From an uncultured Eubacterium sp. (GTDB taxonomy: Bacteria > Bacillota > Clostridia > Lachnospirales > Lachnospiraceae), in contig CAJUTR010000023.1 in the NCBI GenBank assembly GCA_910589665.1, forward strand, positions 1 to 47,536: DNA of 47,536 nucleotides, read 5' to 3'. Made by a program: the position numbers and the translations under genes. Shown here one piece after another: positions 1-8,496 of the stretch. The notes under the pieces are model-generated. The model did not search any database. It was not told where the DNA came from and saw only the letters and a program-made list of their open reading frames with translations. Each line of letters opens with the position of its first letter. Within the stretch, counting starts at the first letter, position 1.

Positions 1-217
1 CCCCTCATGAATGAGGGGCTAGGGGAGTTGATGTGTCGAAGACACTTTTTTGTCGAGTGAAATCGTTCTATATCTCTATCGCTATCTATGCCAACAGAGC
101 CGACAAGATCAGTCTAAAACTGCCAAACACATAAAAATAGGTAAATCAAGCATAATCAGAACACAGTTGTCCATAATAAACAAAAAAGAATATGGAGTTT
201 TATGAAAGATTTTGAAT
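1..217. other. Upstream intergenic region, no gene seen
   Basis: No convincing coding region was found here. Bases 1-18 form a short inverted repeat (arms CCCCTCAT and ATGAGGGG). Bases 33-45 form a 5-bp stem (GTGTC/GACAC) followed by six T, which could be the terminator of a gene to the left of the window. The rest is AT-rich and I recognise nothing in it. Confidence 0.4.
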
Positions 218-247
218 GAAAATGATTGACAATGAACGATAATGACG
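218..247 (+). promoter_or_regulatory. Triple 10-bp direct repeat, candidate FruR operator
   Basis: Three head-to-tail 10-mers, GAAAATGATT, GACAATGAAC and GATAATGACG, fit GANAATGANN and run from just before the -35 box into the -10 region of the fru promoter. A 10-bp period puts all three on one face of the helix. DeoR-family sugar regulators commonly bind short direct repeats, and a DeoR-type gene is the first gene of the operon, so autoregulation by FruR is the likely reading. Binding is inferred. Confidence 0.6.
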
Positions 248-254
248 ATATACT
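226..254 (+). promoter_or_regulatory. Sigma-A promoter of the fructose operon
   Basis: TTGACA (226-231) and TATACT (249-254) are separated by exactly 17 bp, close to the sigma-70/sigma-A consensus. Transcription would begin near 261 and give a leader of about 70 nt before the fruR start at 331. The direct repeats at 218-247 cover most of this promoter. Confidence 0.8.
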
Positions 255-330
255 ATGAGTAAGATGGTTCCCAGGGAAAATATTTGATTTACGTATCATC
301 AAAAGAGAACGAATACACGGAGGTGAGAGG

Positions 331-1083
331 ATGCTGACGGAAGAAAGGCAGCAGAAGATCCTTGAACTGGTGGAACAGTATAAAAGCGTGTCTACACAGA
401 GTCTGATGGATGAGCTGCACATATCGGAATCAACGGTAAGAAGAGATCTGAACATGCTCCACGAACAGGGACGGCTTAGTAAGGTTCGTGGCGGGGCGAT
501 GATAAAGACGCGATCGTACCGCACGAAAGATGACGAGGTCTCTCTTAGAAAATCCATGTATCAGGATGAAAAGCGAAAAATTGCCAGATATGCGGCATCG
601 CTTATTGAGGCGGAAGATTTCGTATACCTGGATGCTGGGACGACGACAGAACTGATGATTGAATATCTGACAGAACAGCAGGTTGTGTTTGTGACGAATG
701 CCGTCGGCCATGCGAAAAGACTTTCCGAGTCAGGATATACGACGTATCTTCTCGGCGGGGAATTCAAGGCATCGACAGAAGCAGTCGTTGGAGATGAGGC
801 GGTAGAGAGTCTCAAAAAGTACAATTTTACAAAAGGTTTTTTTGGAGTGAACGGCGTTAGTCCCGAGTACGGGTTCAGCACGCCGGATGTCAAAGAGGCT
901 ATGGTCAAAAAGACAGCGATGGTGAGCAGCGCCAAACGTTTTGTGCTTTGTGATCCCAGCAAGTTTTCGCAGATTTCCTGCGTGAAGTTTGCCGATTTCA
1001 CAAATGCGGTCATTATCACGACAGAAGTGGCAGGAGAGGAGTACGTTCATTTCAAACATATCATGGAGGTGAATCGATTGTGA
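331..1083 (+). CDS. fruR: DeoR-family fructose operon repressor
   Basis: A 250-residue cytoplasmic transcription regulator. The N-terminal DeoR winged helix-turn-helix (about residues 1-56) contains SESTVRRDL, followed by the typical RGGA turn. The C-terminal sugar-phosphate-sensing domain (about 75-230) has the DAGTTTE phosphate-binding loop. GGAGGTGA lies 5 nt before the ATG. The stop overlaps the fruK start by 4 bp (GTGA), so the two are translationally coupled. Position at the head of a fructose PTS operon points to a repressor released by fructose 1-phosphate, as for other FruR/DeoR proteins; the effector is inferred. The repeats at 218-247 are its likely operator. Confidence 0.88.
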   Translation: MLTEERQQKILELVEQYKSVSTQSLMDELHISESTVRRDLNMLHEQGRLSKVRGGAMIKTRSYRTKDDEVSLRKSMYQDEKRKIARYAASLIEAEDFVYLDAGTTTELMIEYLTEQQVVFVTNAVGHAKRLSESGYTTYLLGGEFKASTEAVVGDEAVESLKKYNFTKGFFGVNGVSPEYGFSTPDVKEAMVKKTAMVSSAKRFVLCDPSKFSQISCVKFADFTNAVIITTEVAGEEYVHFKHIMEVNRL

Positions 1084-1991
1084 TTTATACGGTAACTTTC
1101 AATCCGTCACTGGATTATATCGTCAGGGTGGATGATTTCCAGCTCGGAAGGGTAAACCGCACGGACGAGGAGATCATTTACGCAGGCGGTAAGGGGATCA
1201 ACGTATCGATCGTACTGAAAAATCTCGGCTTTGACAGTACGGCGCTCGGTTTTCTCGCTGGGTTTACCGGAATGGAGATCCAAAGGCTCATGGAATGCCA
1301 GGGAATACATGCGGACTTTATCCATGTGCAGGAAGGGATTTCCCGCATCAATCTGAAACTCCGTTCCAGAGAGGAAAGCGAGATCAACGGGCAGGGTCCA
1401 AAGATCGGGGAAGAGGATATCCGAAAATTGTATGCAAAACTGGATGATTTAAAGGACGGCGACATCCTTGTGCTGGCAGGAAGCATTCCTCCCGTCATGC
1501 CGGAATCCATGTACATGGATATCATGAAATACCTCGAAAAGAAGAAACTGAGGATCGTAGTGGACGCGACAGGGGATCTGCTTGTCAATGTCCTGTCCTA
1601 TCATCCGTTTCTTGTAAAACCGAACAACCATGAACTCGGTGAAATCTTTGGCGTCGAGCTTAAAAAGCGGGATGAGGTAGTGGAGTACGCAAAGAAACTT
1701 CAGGATATGGGCGCAGGAAATGTCCTTGTGTCTATGGCGGGAGAGGGGGCGGTACTCGTGGCCGAAGACGGAGCGGTGTTCGGGAGCGGCGCGCCCAAAG
1801 GGACGGTCGTCAATTCCGTCGGCGCCGGGGATTCTATGGTGGCTGGGTTCCTCGCAGGTTTTATGGCGTCGGGAGATTACCAAAACGCTTTTGAAATGGG
1901 ACTCTGCGCGGGAAGTGCAAGTGCATTTTCGGAGAAGCTGGCGACCAAAGAGGAAGTGGAAACGATCAGAACGTCACATAAATTTGAATAA
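1080..1991 (+). CDS. fruK: 1-phosphofructokinase
   Basis: Phosphorylates fructose 1-phosphate to fructose 1,6-bisphosphate with ATP, the cytoplasmic step after uptake by FruA. The 303-residue PfkB-family protein has the N-terminal substrate-binding signature AGGKGINVS (about 35-43) and the C-terminal motif VNSVGAGDSMVAGF with the catalytic Asp near residue 250. The start is GTG at 1080, inside the end of fruR, preceded by GGAGGTGA. The PfkB fold is shared with tagatose-6-phosphate kinase, but the flanking fructose PTS gene makes 1-phosphofructokinase the best call. Confidence 0.9.
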   Translation: MIYTVTFNPSLDYIVRVDDFQLGRVNRTDEEIIYAGGKGINVSIVLKNLGFDSTALGFLAGFTGMEIQRLMECQGIHADFIHVQEGISRINLKLRSREESEINGQGPKIGEEDIRKLYAKLDDLKDGDILVLAGSIPPVMPESMYMDIMKYLEKKKLRIVVDATGDLLVNVLSYHPFLVKPNNHELGEIFGVELKKRDEVVEYAKKLQDMGAGNVLVSMAGEGAVLVAEDGAVFGSGAPKGTVVNSVGAGDSMVAGFLAGFMASGDYQNAFEMGLCAGSASAFSEKLATKEEVETIRTSHKFE

Positions 1992-2005
1992 AAGGGGGAC
2001 TACGT

Positions 2006-4060
2006 ATGCGGATCATTGATTTACTGGATCGAAAAAGTATCCGGCTGGACGGAACAGCATCTGACAAAAACGATGCGTTGGATCAAATGGTTGAACTCAT
2101 GGCAGCCAGCGGAAAAATAAACGACGTGGACAGATACCGTGAGGGCGTTTACGCGAGAGAAGAGGAAAGTACGACGGGGATCGGCGACGGCATCGCCATC
2201 CCGCACTGCAAATCGGATGCGGTAAGCAGACCGGGGCTTGCGGCTATGGTAGTGCCGGCTGGGGTAGGATTTGACGCGCTGGACGGACAGCCTGTGAACC
2301 TTATTTTTCTGATCGCGGCTCCGGATACCGAGGATAACGTACACCTGGATGTGCTTAGTAAACTGTCGATGCTGCTTATGGACGAGGCGTTTACGGCAGG
2401 GTTACAAAACGCAAACAGCGTAGACGCGTTTTTGCAAGTTATTGATGCTGCCGAGAGTGACCGAGACGAAGAGAAGGAACAGATAGAAGAACCAGCAGGG
2501 GACGCGGGAAAGAGAATCCTTGCCGTTACCGGCTGTCCGACCGGAATCGCTCATACGTATATGGCGGCAGAGGCATTGGAGAAAAAGGCGAAGGAACTTG
2601 GATACCAGATCAAGGTTGAGACAAGGGGATCTGGCGGTGCGAAGAATGTTCTGACAACAGAAGAGATCAAGAGGGCGGACGGCATTATCGTGGCGGCAGA
2701 TACGAAAGTCCCGATGGAGCGGTTTGATGGAACGCGCGTCGTGGTGACAAAAGTGGCGGACGGGATCAATAAACCGGAAGAACTGATAAAAAAAGCGCTT
2801 GATGGGACGGCGCCGGTATATGAAGGCGGAACCGCAGATGCTTTGGAGAGCGACCCCGGGGAAAAGGAGTCGTTCGGGCATGCGGCATATAAGCATCTAA
2901 TGAGTGGCGTATCCCACATGTTACCGTTTGTCATCGGCGGCGGAATCATGACAGCGATCGCTTTTCTGATTGATACGATCTGCGGATATGGTTCCACCGG
3001 CGGAGGAGCGTTCGGATCGTGTACGCCGCTGTCAGCATTGTTTAAATACATCGGAGGACTGTCGATGAACATGATGGTTCCCGTACTGGCCGGTTATATT
3101 GCGTACTCGATCGCGGATAGGCCGGGTCTGGCAGTAGGATTTGCCGGCGGCCTGCTCGCAGCAAATGGAAATGAGGTACTGGCCGGTTATCCGTTTGCCG
3201 ATCAGGTCGGCTCGCTCGGAGGATTTTCCAAATTCATCGCGGATTTCGCGTTTGTCGGTGAGAATGGAGGAAATACCGTATCCGGCTTCCTTGGCGGGAT
3301 CGTGGCAGGTTTTCTGGCGGGATTTTTGGTACTTGCTTTGAAAAAAATGTGTGAAAAGCTGCCGGATGCGCTTGATGGGATCAAGCCGACACTTATTTAT
3401 CCGCTGGCAGGTATTTTTGCAGTCGGCGTTTTGATGTGTATGATCTTTAATCCGCTGATCGGACTGATCAATACCGGACTTAGCAACATGCTGACAAGTA
3501 TATCCGATGCGGGAATGATCACCGTACTTGGACTGATCCTCGGCGCCATGATGGCGATCGATATGGGAGGCCCGATCAATAAGGCGGCGTATGTGTTCGG
3601 CAGCGGTATGCTGGCGACAGCGGCACAGATGATGAATGAGGGGGCCAATCGTTCAGACCCGGCGGTCCAGGCATGTTTTATCGCGATGGCATCAATCATG
3701 ATCGGCGGTATGGTTCCGCCAGTCGGCATTGCCGCAGCCTGTAAGCTGTTTCCTCACAAGTTTACGGCGGCAGAGAGAGGTTCCGCGGTATCGAATATCG
3801 TGATGGGGTGTTCGTTTATTACAGAGGGCGCGATTCCGTTTGCGGCATCCGACCCGCTGCATGTCATTCCGTGTACGATGGCAGGCGCCGGTGTAGCAGG
3901 ATTTTTGTCGGCACTGTTTGGCTGTACGCTTATGGCGCCGCACGGTGGCGTATTTGTATTTGCTACAGTAGGACAGCCGTTTTTATATATCGTGTCATGG
4001 CTGGCTGGTTCTGCCGTAACTGCGGTGATGCTTGGATTTATCAAGAAAAATGCAAAGTAG
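2006..4060 (+). CDS. fruA: Fructose-specific PTS permease, EIIABC
   Basis: A 684-residue membrane protein that imports fructose and phosphorylates it at C1. Domains in order: EIIA (about 1-145) with phosphorylated His67 in GIAIPHCKS; a charged linker (about 148-166); EIIB-fru (about 168-270) with phosphorylated Cys177 in VTGCPTGIAHT; and EIIC (about 295-684), strongly hydrophobic with many membrane segments and the conserved GGPINKAAY stretch. It starts at ATG 2006 behind AAAGGGGG, 14 bp after fruK. The A-B-C order is the usual Firmicute arrangement. It receives phosphate from the HPr encoded next. Confidence 0.93.
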   Translation: MRIIDLLDRKSIRLDGTASDKNDALDQMVELMAASGKINDVDRYREGVYAREEESTTGIGDGIAIPHCKSDAVSRPGLAAMVVPAGVGFDALDGQPVNLIFLIAAPDTEDNVHLDVLSKLSMLLMDEAFTAGLQNANSVDAFLQVIDAAESDRDEEKEQIEEPAGDAGKRILAVTGCPTGIAHTYMAAEALEKKAKELGYQIKVETRGSGGAKNVLTTEEIKRADGIIVAADTKVPMERFDGTRVVVTKVADGINKPEELIKKALDGTAPVYEGGTADALESDPGEKESFGHAAYKHLMSGVSHMLPFVIGGGIMTAIAFLIDTICGYGSTGGGAFGSCTPLSALFKYIGGLSMNMMVPVLAGYIAYSIADRPGLAVGFAGGLLAANGNEVLAGYPFADQVGSLGGFSKFIADFAFVGENGGNTVSGFLGGIVAGFLAGFLVLALKKMCEKLPDALDGIKPTLIYPLAGIFAVGVLMCMIFNPLIGLINTGLSNMLTSISDAGMITVLGLILGAMMAIDMGGPINKAAYVFGSGMLATAAQMMNEGANRSDPAVQACFIAMASIMIGGMVPPVGIAAACKLFPHKFTAAERGSAVSNIVMGCSFITEGAIPFAASDPLHVIPCTMAGAGVAGFLSALFGCTLMAPHGGVFVFATVGQPFLYIVSWLAGSAVTAVMLGFIKKNAK

Positions 4061-4167
4061 CATAACGTGTGGAAGATCCGGATAGATGGAATGTAACAGT
4101 TGGAATGTGATCCGCGGATCCGGGAACAATAATAAAAGATTGAATCAAGAAAGCGAGGATGAAAAGA

Positions 4168-4425
4168 ATGAAAGAGTTTACTTATGTAATTACAGATGAG
4201 CAGGGAATTCATGCAAGACCGGCAGGGCTGTTTGTCAAAGAGGCCGCAGCCTGTGAGTGCAGTGTGACGATCGGCAAGGGAGGCAAGGAAGTCGATGCCA
4301 AAAGAATCCTCGGCGTGATGAGTCTTGGAGTGAAAAAGGGCGAAGAGATCACGCTGAAGACAGACGGTGTGGAGGAAGAGGCAGCGATGGAGAAATTGAG
4401 CGCGTTTTTAAAAGAAAACTTATAG
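4168..4425 (+). CDS. HPr-family phosphocarrier with Arg46
   Basis: An 85-residue phosphocarrier that passes phosphate from enzyme I to EIIA. I chose ATG 4168 over the in-frame ATG 4159 because AGCGAGG then lies 9 nt upstream and the active His falls at the canonical position 15 (GIHARPAG). The regulatory site is odd: where Gram-positive HPr has Ser46 in a KSIMGVMSLG-like segment, this protein has Arg (AKRILGVMSLG; codons GCC AAA AGA ATC). It could therefore carry PEP-derived phosphate on His15 but not be phosphorylated by HPr kinase at 46. It lies between fruA and ptsI, 15 bp before ptsI. It may be a fructose-dedicated HPr; whether another HPr exists elsewhere cannot be seen. Confidence 0.9.
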   Translation: MKEFTYVITDEQGIHARPAGLFVKEAAACECSVTIGKGGKEVDAKRILGVMSLGVKKGEEITLKTDGVEEEAAMEKLSAFLKENL

Positions 4426-4440
4426 ACGGAGGCGGTACGG

Positions 4441-6072
4441 ATGAAGGTATTGGAAGGGAAGAGTGTTTACGGCGGCATAGCGATCGGGAAGATTTCGATT
4501 TTTGCCAAAGGAGACCGTCAGGTGAAGCGGACCTCCATCGAAGATACGGCAGCCGAAATAAAACGATTTGACGAGGCCAAGGAAAAGGCGAAAGAGCAAC
4601 TAAAAGCCCTTTATGAAAAAGCCCTGCATGAGGTGGGTGAAGTCAACGCCATGATCTTTGACGTGCATCAGATGATGTTAGATGATCTGGATTATGTGGA
4701 ATCCGTGACCAATATCATTGAGACGCAGCACGTAAACGCGGAATTTGCCGTGGCGACGACAGGAGATAATCTCTCAGACGTATTTGCTTCCATGGAGGAC
4801 GCCTACATGAAAGAGAGAGCGGCGGATATCAAAGATATATCGAATCGCGTGATCCGAATCCTTCAAGACAGGGAGGCAGATGGATTGGACAGCGATGAGC
4901 CGGTGATACTCGTGGCAGAAGATTTGGCGCCGAGTGAGACAGTCCAGCTGGATAAAAGCAAGGTTTTGTCTTTTGTGACCAGGCTCGGTTCCACGAATTC
5001 CCATACGGCTATCCTCGCCCGCACGATGAATATTCCAGCGCTGATCGGCGTAGGGTATTCCGAGGAAATGGATGGGAAGATGGCGGTGGTTGACGGTTTT
5101 GAGGGGAAAATCCTTGTGGAGCCGGATGAGGATACGCTGCGGCAGTACGAGGGCCGCAAGGAGGAGGAAGAAAAGAAGAAAAAACTCCTTCAGGATCTGA
5201 AAGGCAAAGAGACCGTAACGCTGGATGGCAGAACGATCCATCTGTACGCAAATATCGGCAGCGTGTCGGATATCGCAAGCGTACTGGCAAATGACGCCGA
5301 CGGGATCGGCTTGTTTCGAAGCGAGTTTTTATATCTGGAGTCGGATACATATCCGACCGAAGAGGAGCAGTTCAAAGCATACCGCACAGTCGCCGAAACG
5401 ATGGCGGGAAAGAGGGTGATCATCCGTACGCTGGATATCGGTGCGGATAAACAGGTGGAGTATTTTGATCTGGGTAAAGAAGATAACCCGGCGATGGGTT
5501 ATCGTGCCATCCGTATCTGCCTCGATCAGCCGGACATTTTTAAAACTCAGCTGCGCGCGATTTACCGGGCCAGTCATTACGGTACGATATCCATCATGTT
5601 CCCGATGATCATTTCTGTCGATGAGGTAAAGAAAATAAAGGAGATCACAGAAGAAGTCAGGAAGGAACTTGAGGCGCAGGGAATTCCTTATGGCGAGGTG
5701 GAGCTTGGCATCATGATCGAGACGCCAGCGGCCGTCATGATCAGCGATCTGCTGGCAAAGGAAGTTGACTTCTTCAGTATCGGAACAAATGACCTGACGC
5801 AGTATACGCTGGCGATCGACCGGCAGAATCCCAAACTGGATCCGATCTACGATCCGCACCATGAGGCGCTTCTGCGCATGCTGCAGATGGTCGTCGATCA
5901 CGGACACAGGGAAGGCTGCTGGGTGGGGATCTGCGGTGAGCTCGGCGCAGATACCGCGCTGACTGAAACGTTTCTGCGGATGGGATTTGATGAATTGTCC
6001 GTATCGCCTTCGATGGTTTTAAAAGTCAGGGATGTTATTCGGCGGATGGATCTGTCGGATGAGGAAGTATAA
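4441..6072 (+). CDS. ptsI: PTS enzyme I (phosphoenolpyruvate-protein phosphotransferase)
   Basis: Starts the PTS phosphorelay by taking phosphate from PEP and passing it to HPr. The 543-residue length is slightly short of the usual 570. The N-terminal HPr-binding and swivelling domain carries the phosphorylated His188 in GSTNSHTAILART. The C-terminal PEP-binding barrel (about 255-530) contains ADGIGLFRSEFLY, DIGADKQ, FSIGTNDLTQY and the catalytic Cys in GICGELGAD. ATG 4441 follows GGAGGCG. It is the last gene of the fructose operon, so this operon encodes every PTS component needed for fructose. Confidence 0.93.
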   Translation: MKVLEGKSVYGGIAIGKISIFAKGDRQVKRTSIEDTAAEIKRFDEAKEKAKEQLKALYEKALHEVGEVNAMIFDVHQMMLDDLDYVESVTNIIETQHVNAEFAVATTGDNLSDVFASMEDAYMKERAADIKDISNRVIRILQDREADGLDSDEPVILVAEDLAPSETVQLDKSKVLSFVTRLGSTNSHTAILARTMNIPALIGVGYSEEMDGKMAVVDGFEGKILVEPDEDTLRQYEGRKEEEEKKKKLLQDLKGKETVTLDGRTIHLYANIGSVSDIASVLANDADGIGLFRSEFLYLESDTYPTEEEQFKAYRTVAETMAGKRVIIRTLDIGADKQVEYFDLGKEDNPAMGYRAIRICLDQPDIFKTQLRAIYRASHYGTISIMFPMIISVDEVKKIKEITEEVRKELEAQGIPYGEVELGIMIETPAAVMISDLLAKEVDFFSIGTNDLTQYTLAIDRQNPKLDPIYDPHHEALLRMLQMVVDHGHREGCWVGICGELGADTALTETFLRMGFDELSVSPSMVLKVRDVIRRMDLSDEEV

Positions 6073-6113
6073 AAGACGAGATGTGTTGCAGAGTAATACA
6101 TGGTTTTCTTGAT

Positions 6114-6150
6114 AACTCTTTTCCATGCCAGATAATAAAGAGTTTTATTT
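6114..6150 (+). terminator. Rho-independent terminator of the fructose operon
   Basis: Arms AACTCTTT (6114-6121) and AAAGAGTT (6137-6144) pair perfectly over 8 bp with a 15-nt loop and run into TTTTATTT. It lies 41 bp after the ptsI stop. The stem is AT-rich, so termination may be partial. Confidence 0.5.
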
Positions 6151-6325
6151 AATTGTGGATGATATAGAGTTTAGACATTTATATACTATCCCAAGCTAGG
6201 GTGAAATTTCTATACTAAAAGAAATAAATGAGATAAAATAGAAAAAGTAAATTTGTAGATAGTGTCGGAACATTAATTGGCAACATGCAATCTTTATTAT
6301 CAATAATTATGAATAAAAGTTATCC

Positions 6326-6355
6326 TTGTAAATAAATATTGATATATGTTACAAT
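6326..6355 (+). promoter_or_regulatory. Candidate extended -10 promoter
   Basis: TTGTAA (6326-6331), an 18-bp spacer and TGTTACAAT (6347-6355, extended -10) precede the gene at 6380. The rest of the AT-rich gap 6151-6325 shows no gene. Confidence 0.45.
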
Positions 6356-6379
6356 ATATTGCAAAAGGAGGTTGATTTT

Positions 6380-6976
6380 ATGAATGATTGTAATAATAAT
6401 GAAAAGTCCCCGCATGAAAAATTTCATACTTGGATAACAACTGTAGCTTCAATATTTGCTATACTTGGGATAAGTGTTGTTGGTATTATATCGTTTCTAA
6501 ACTCAAAACCTGACCAAACTAAAGAATCATTACAAGCTTATTCGAGCAATGAAAATGATCAATCAGAATCTAGTATAGTGGAAGCTACAGATGCTCCTGT
6601 GACAGAACCAAACACAACCCTTGTTCCAAACCCTGTGCCAGTACCAACAGCAGAACCAGCACCTCAACCTAGCATACAACCAACAATGTGTCCTTTATCC
6701 ACACCAGAAGTTACGAGTGAGATAGATTTGCAGGGCATTAGTGAAAATCCAGGTTTTGAACAGTTTCAACCAAAAAATGATCCGGGTTCCGATGAACAAG
6801 AGACTAGTGATAATAATAACGCCACAGACAATTCTCCAAAAAGTTTTACTCAGGATAATAATGATTTGAATGATACAAATGAAAGTACAACAAATACACT
6901 TTGTCAATTTGAATTTAAGTCTCCTGGAAGATTTGTTTCAATTTTTTATATGCGGGGGAAGCGGTTTTCGTCATAA
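6380..6976 (+). CDS. Membrane-anchored Pro/Thr-rich protein of unknown function
   Basis: Not recognised as a family. ATG 6380 follows AAAGGAGG at 6363. The product (198 residues) has a short polar N-terminus, one membrane segment (about residues 20-41), then a long low-complexity extracellular region rich in Pro, Thr, Glu, Asn and Ser (PVPVPTAEPAPQPSIQP), typical of a cell-surface stalk. The last 20 or so residues differ in composition and run into sequence belonging to the IS3 remnant on the opposite strand, so the natural C-terminal domain may have been lost when the element inserted. Base composition is much more AT-rich than the flanking operons, suggesting transfer. Confidence 0.5.
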   Translation: MNDCNNNEKSPHEKFHTWITTVASIFAILGISVVGIISFLNSKPDQTKESLQAYSSNENDQSESSIVEATDAPVTEPNTTLVPNPVPVPTAEPAPQPSIQPTMCPLSTPEVTSEIDLQGISENPGFEQFQPKNDPGSDEQETSDNNNATDNSPKSFTQDNNDLNDTNESTTNTLCQFEFKSPGRFVSIFYMRGKRFSS

Positions 6977-7167
6977 AGCTTCCCTGTTTCATTTGTCTCT
7001 GGATTCGTTTCGCATTATTCTTCAAATTGTCTGATCCTGCCTCGAACAGTTCCTTCTTCTAAGTTATACTTCTTATTGACGCTTATGATGGTTCTGCCTT
7101 CTTTTAAGACTAAACGAACCATTTGTTTTTTGAACTCAGGCTTATAACGCTTGTTAGTATTTACCAT
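6946..7167 (-). pseudogene. Decayed IS3-family transposase orfA
   Basis: Reading the minus strand from ATG 7167 gives a helix-turn-helix typical of IS3-family OrfA (NKRYKPEFKKQMVRLVL, then a second helix and EEGTVRGRIRQFEE). A TAA at 7017-7015 interrupts it after 50 codons; the same frame then continues CETNPETNETGK, as expected for OrfA, to TAA 6946. The rest of orfA and all of orfB are missing. Bases to about 7213 (TGTGACA on the minus strand) may be the upstream terminal end of the element, but no partner repeat is visible. This is an inert remnant. Confidence 0.75.
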
Positions 7168-7402
7168 TTTCTCATCTTCACCCGTATTATATCATTTATT
7201 CCTGTGTAGGTGTCACAGCTTTATTATACCATCTCAATTTTGCATTTTGGGGCGGCATCGTGGACTTTAGCAGCCATACAGACAGGGCAGGTTGAGCAGT
7301 TGAAAGATGGTATGGGACTGAATTTATAAATCGTTGCGCTATGTCGTCTTCTATGATAAAATAAGCCTTGAAATAATTTAATTATAAAAGAAGGTGGATA
7401 CT
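7168..7402. other. Intergenic region between IS remnant and Fic gene
   Basis: Apart from the probable IS3 end near 7213 I see no gene or clear promoter. The sequence is AT-rich and could be part of the eroded insertion. Confidence 0.35.
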
Positions 7403-8114
7403 GTGGAACCAAGGTTTTCCATGACACGAGAAGAAAATATATTTGTAGCGAAACGTAATATCATAGATTATATATGGAAAAGTGCAAAACTGGAAGGGCT
7501 GGAAGTGACCTACCCAGATACAGAGGCAATCTTTAACGGGATGCGGGCTCCGAATGTTAAAGTAGAAGAAATTGTGGCGGTCAATAATCTGAAACACGCA
7601 TGGCAGTTCCTGCTTGACAATCTGGATGTTCCGGCAGACTATAACTATGTGTGCTATCTGAATAAAATTGTGGGTGGGGACAATCTGGTAATCAACGCAG
7701 TATTTATCCGTAAGGTTCCGGTATCCATCGGAGGGTACGTCATGGAAACCTGATATGCCGATTGAATCACAGATTAAGGAAGAAATCGCTGATGTTCTGG
7801 AAATAGAAGAACCGACAGAGCGGGCCATAACCCATATGCTATCTCTGATGAGAAAGCAGATGTTTCTGGACGGCAATAAGAGGACATCCATGTTAGCGGC
7901 GAACCAGATTATGATAGCGAATGGCTGCGGTATCATCAGCATACCGATTGAACATCAGCCGGAATTTACAAGAATGCTGGTTGGTTTTTACGAGTCCGGC
8001 AATATGGAAGAAATAAAAACATTTGTATACGAGAATGGAATTGATGGAATTGATTTTCGTCAGAATGAAAGTCGGGCGGAGGAAGAGAAATTTTCCCCGA
8101 TAATGACAATGTAA
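7403..8114 (+). pseudogene. Frameshifted Fic-family protein
   Basis: Two adjoining frames make one Fic-domain protein of about 236 residues. The first covers the N-terminal part from GTG 7403 (GAAGGTGG upstream) to TGA 7753. The second runs to 8114 and carries the Fic loop FLDGNKRT. Removing one base near 7736 (the T in GGAGGGTACG) restores a continuous reading, GG-TSWKPDMPIES, so a single-base insertion broke the gene. Fic enzymes usually transfer AMP to target proteins and use HxFxDGNKR; here the His position is Gln (QMFLDGNKR), so even the repaired protein lacks the normal catalytic base. It could be an inactive or variant subfamily. It lies on an AT-rich island between two metabolic operons. 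Confidence 0.75.
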
Positions 8115-8135
8115 TATGGATGGTAATAAAGAAGA

Positions 8136-8164
8136 ACCGTACGGTAAAACACAGTGCGGTTTTT
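8136..8164 (+). terminator. Candidate terminator after the Fic pseudogene
   Basis: ACCGTAC (8136-8142) pairs with GTGCGGT (8154-8160), including one G-U pair, and is followed by five T. It separates the Fic region from the riboflavin operon. Confidence 0.45.
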
Positions 8165-8291
8165 ATGACGATTTTTTGACAGAAGGGAAAGGGATAAAGA
8201 AAGGTCTGTTCGGGAACAATATACACCAGTTTTATAGAAGGATATAGCACTTTATTATGAAATCCCTATCAATAAAAATGCAAGCAAACCC

Positions 8292-8320
8292 TTGTAATAC
8301 AAAAAAATATGTGCTATCAT
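8292..8320 (+). promoter_or_regulatory. Promoter of the riboflavin operon
   Basis: TTGTAA (8292-8297), a 17-bp spacer and TATCAT (8315-8320) preceded by TGC, which makes an extended -10. Transcription would start near 8327, immediately before the FMN riboswitch. Confidence 0.6.
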
Positions 8321-8330
8321 ATTATATGCT

Positions 8331-8459
8331 GATTCTTCGGGGCGAGGTGAAATTCCTCACCGGCGGTCAAAGCCCGCGACCGGTATCTGGCAAAAAAGCC
8401 AGGCACCGCTGATTTGGTGTAATTCCAAAGCCGACAGTATAGTCTGGATGAGAGAAGAT
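8331..8459 (+). ncRNA. FMN riboswitch (RFN element)
   Basis: The conserved RFN landmarks are present in order: TTCGGGGCGAGGTGAAATT (8336-8354), CCTCACCGGCGGT, AGCCCGCGACCG, a variable stem GGCAAAAAAGCC-type insert, AAAGCCGACAGT and GGATGAGAGAAGAT (8446-8459). It precedes ribD, as in Bacillus. Binding of FMN is expected to favour the downstream terminator and shut off riboflavin synthesis. Confidence 0.95.
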
Positions 8460-8496
8460 GGTATCGGATTTTTTTGAATGGAGAAGATACTACAGG

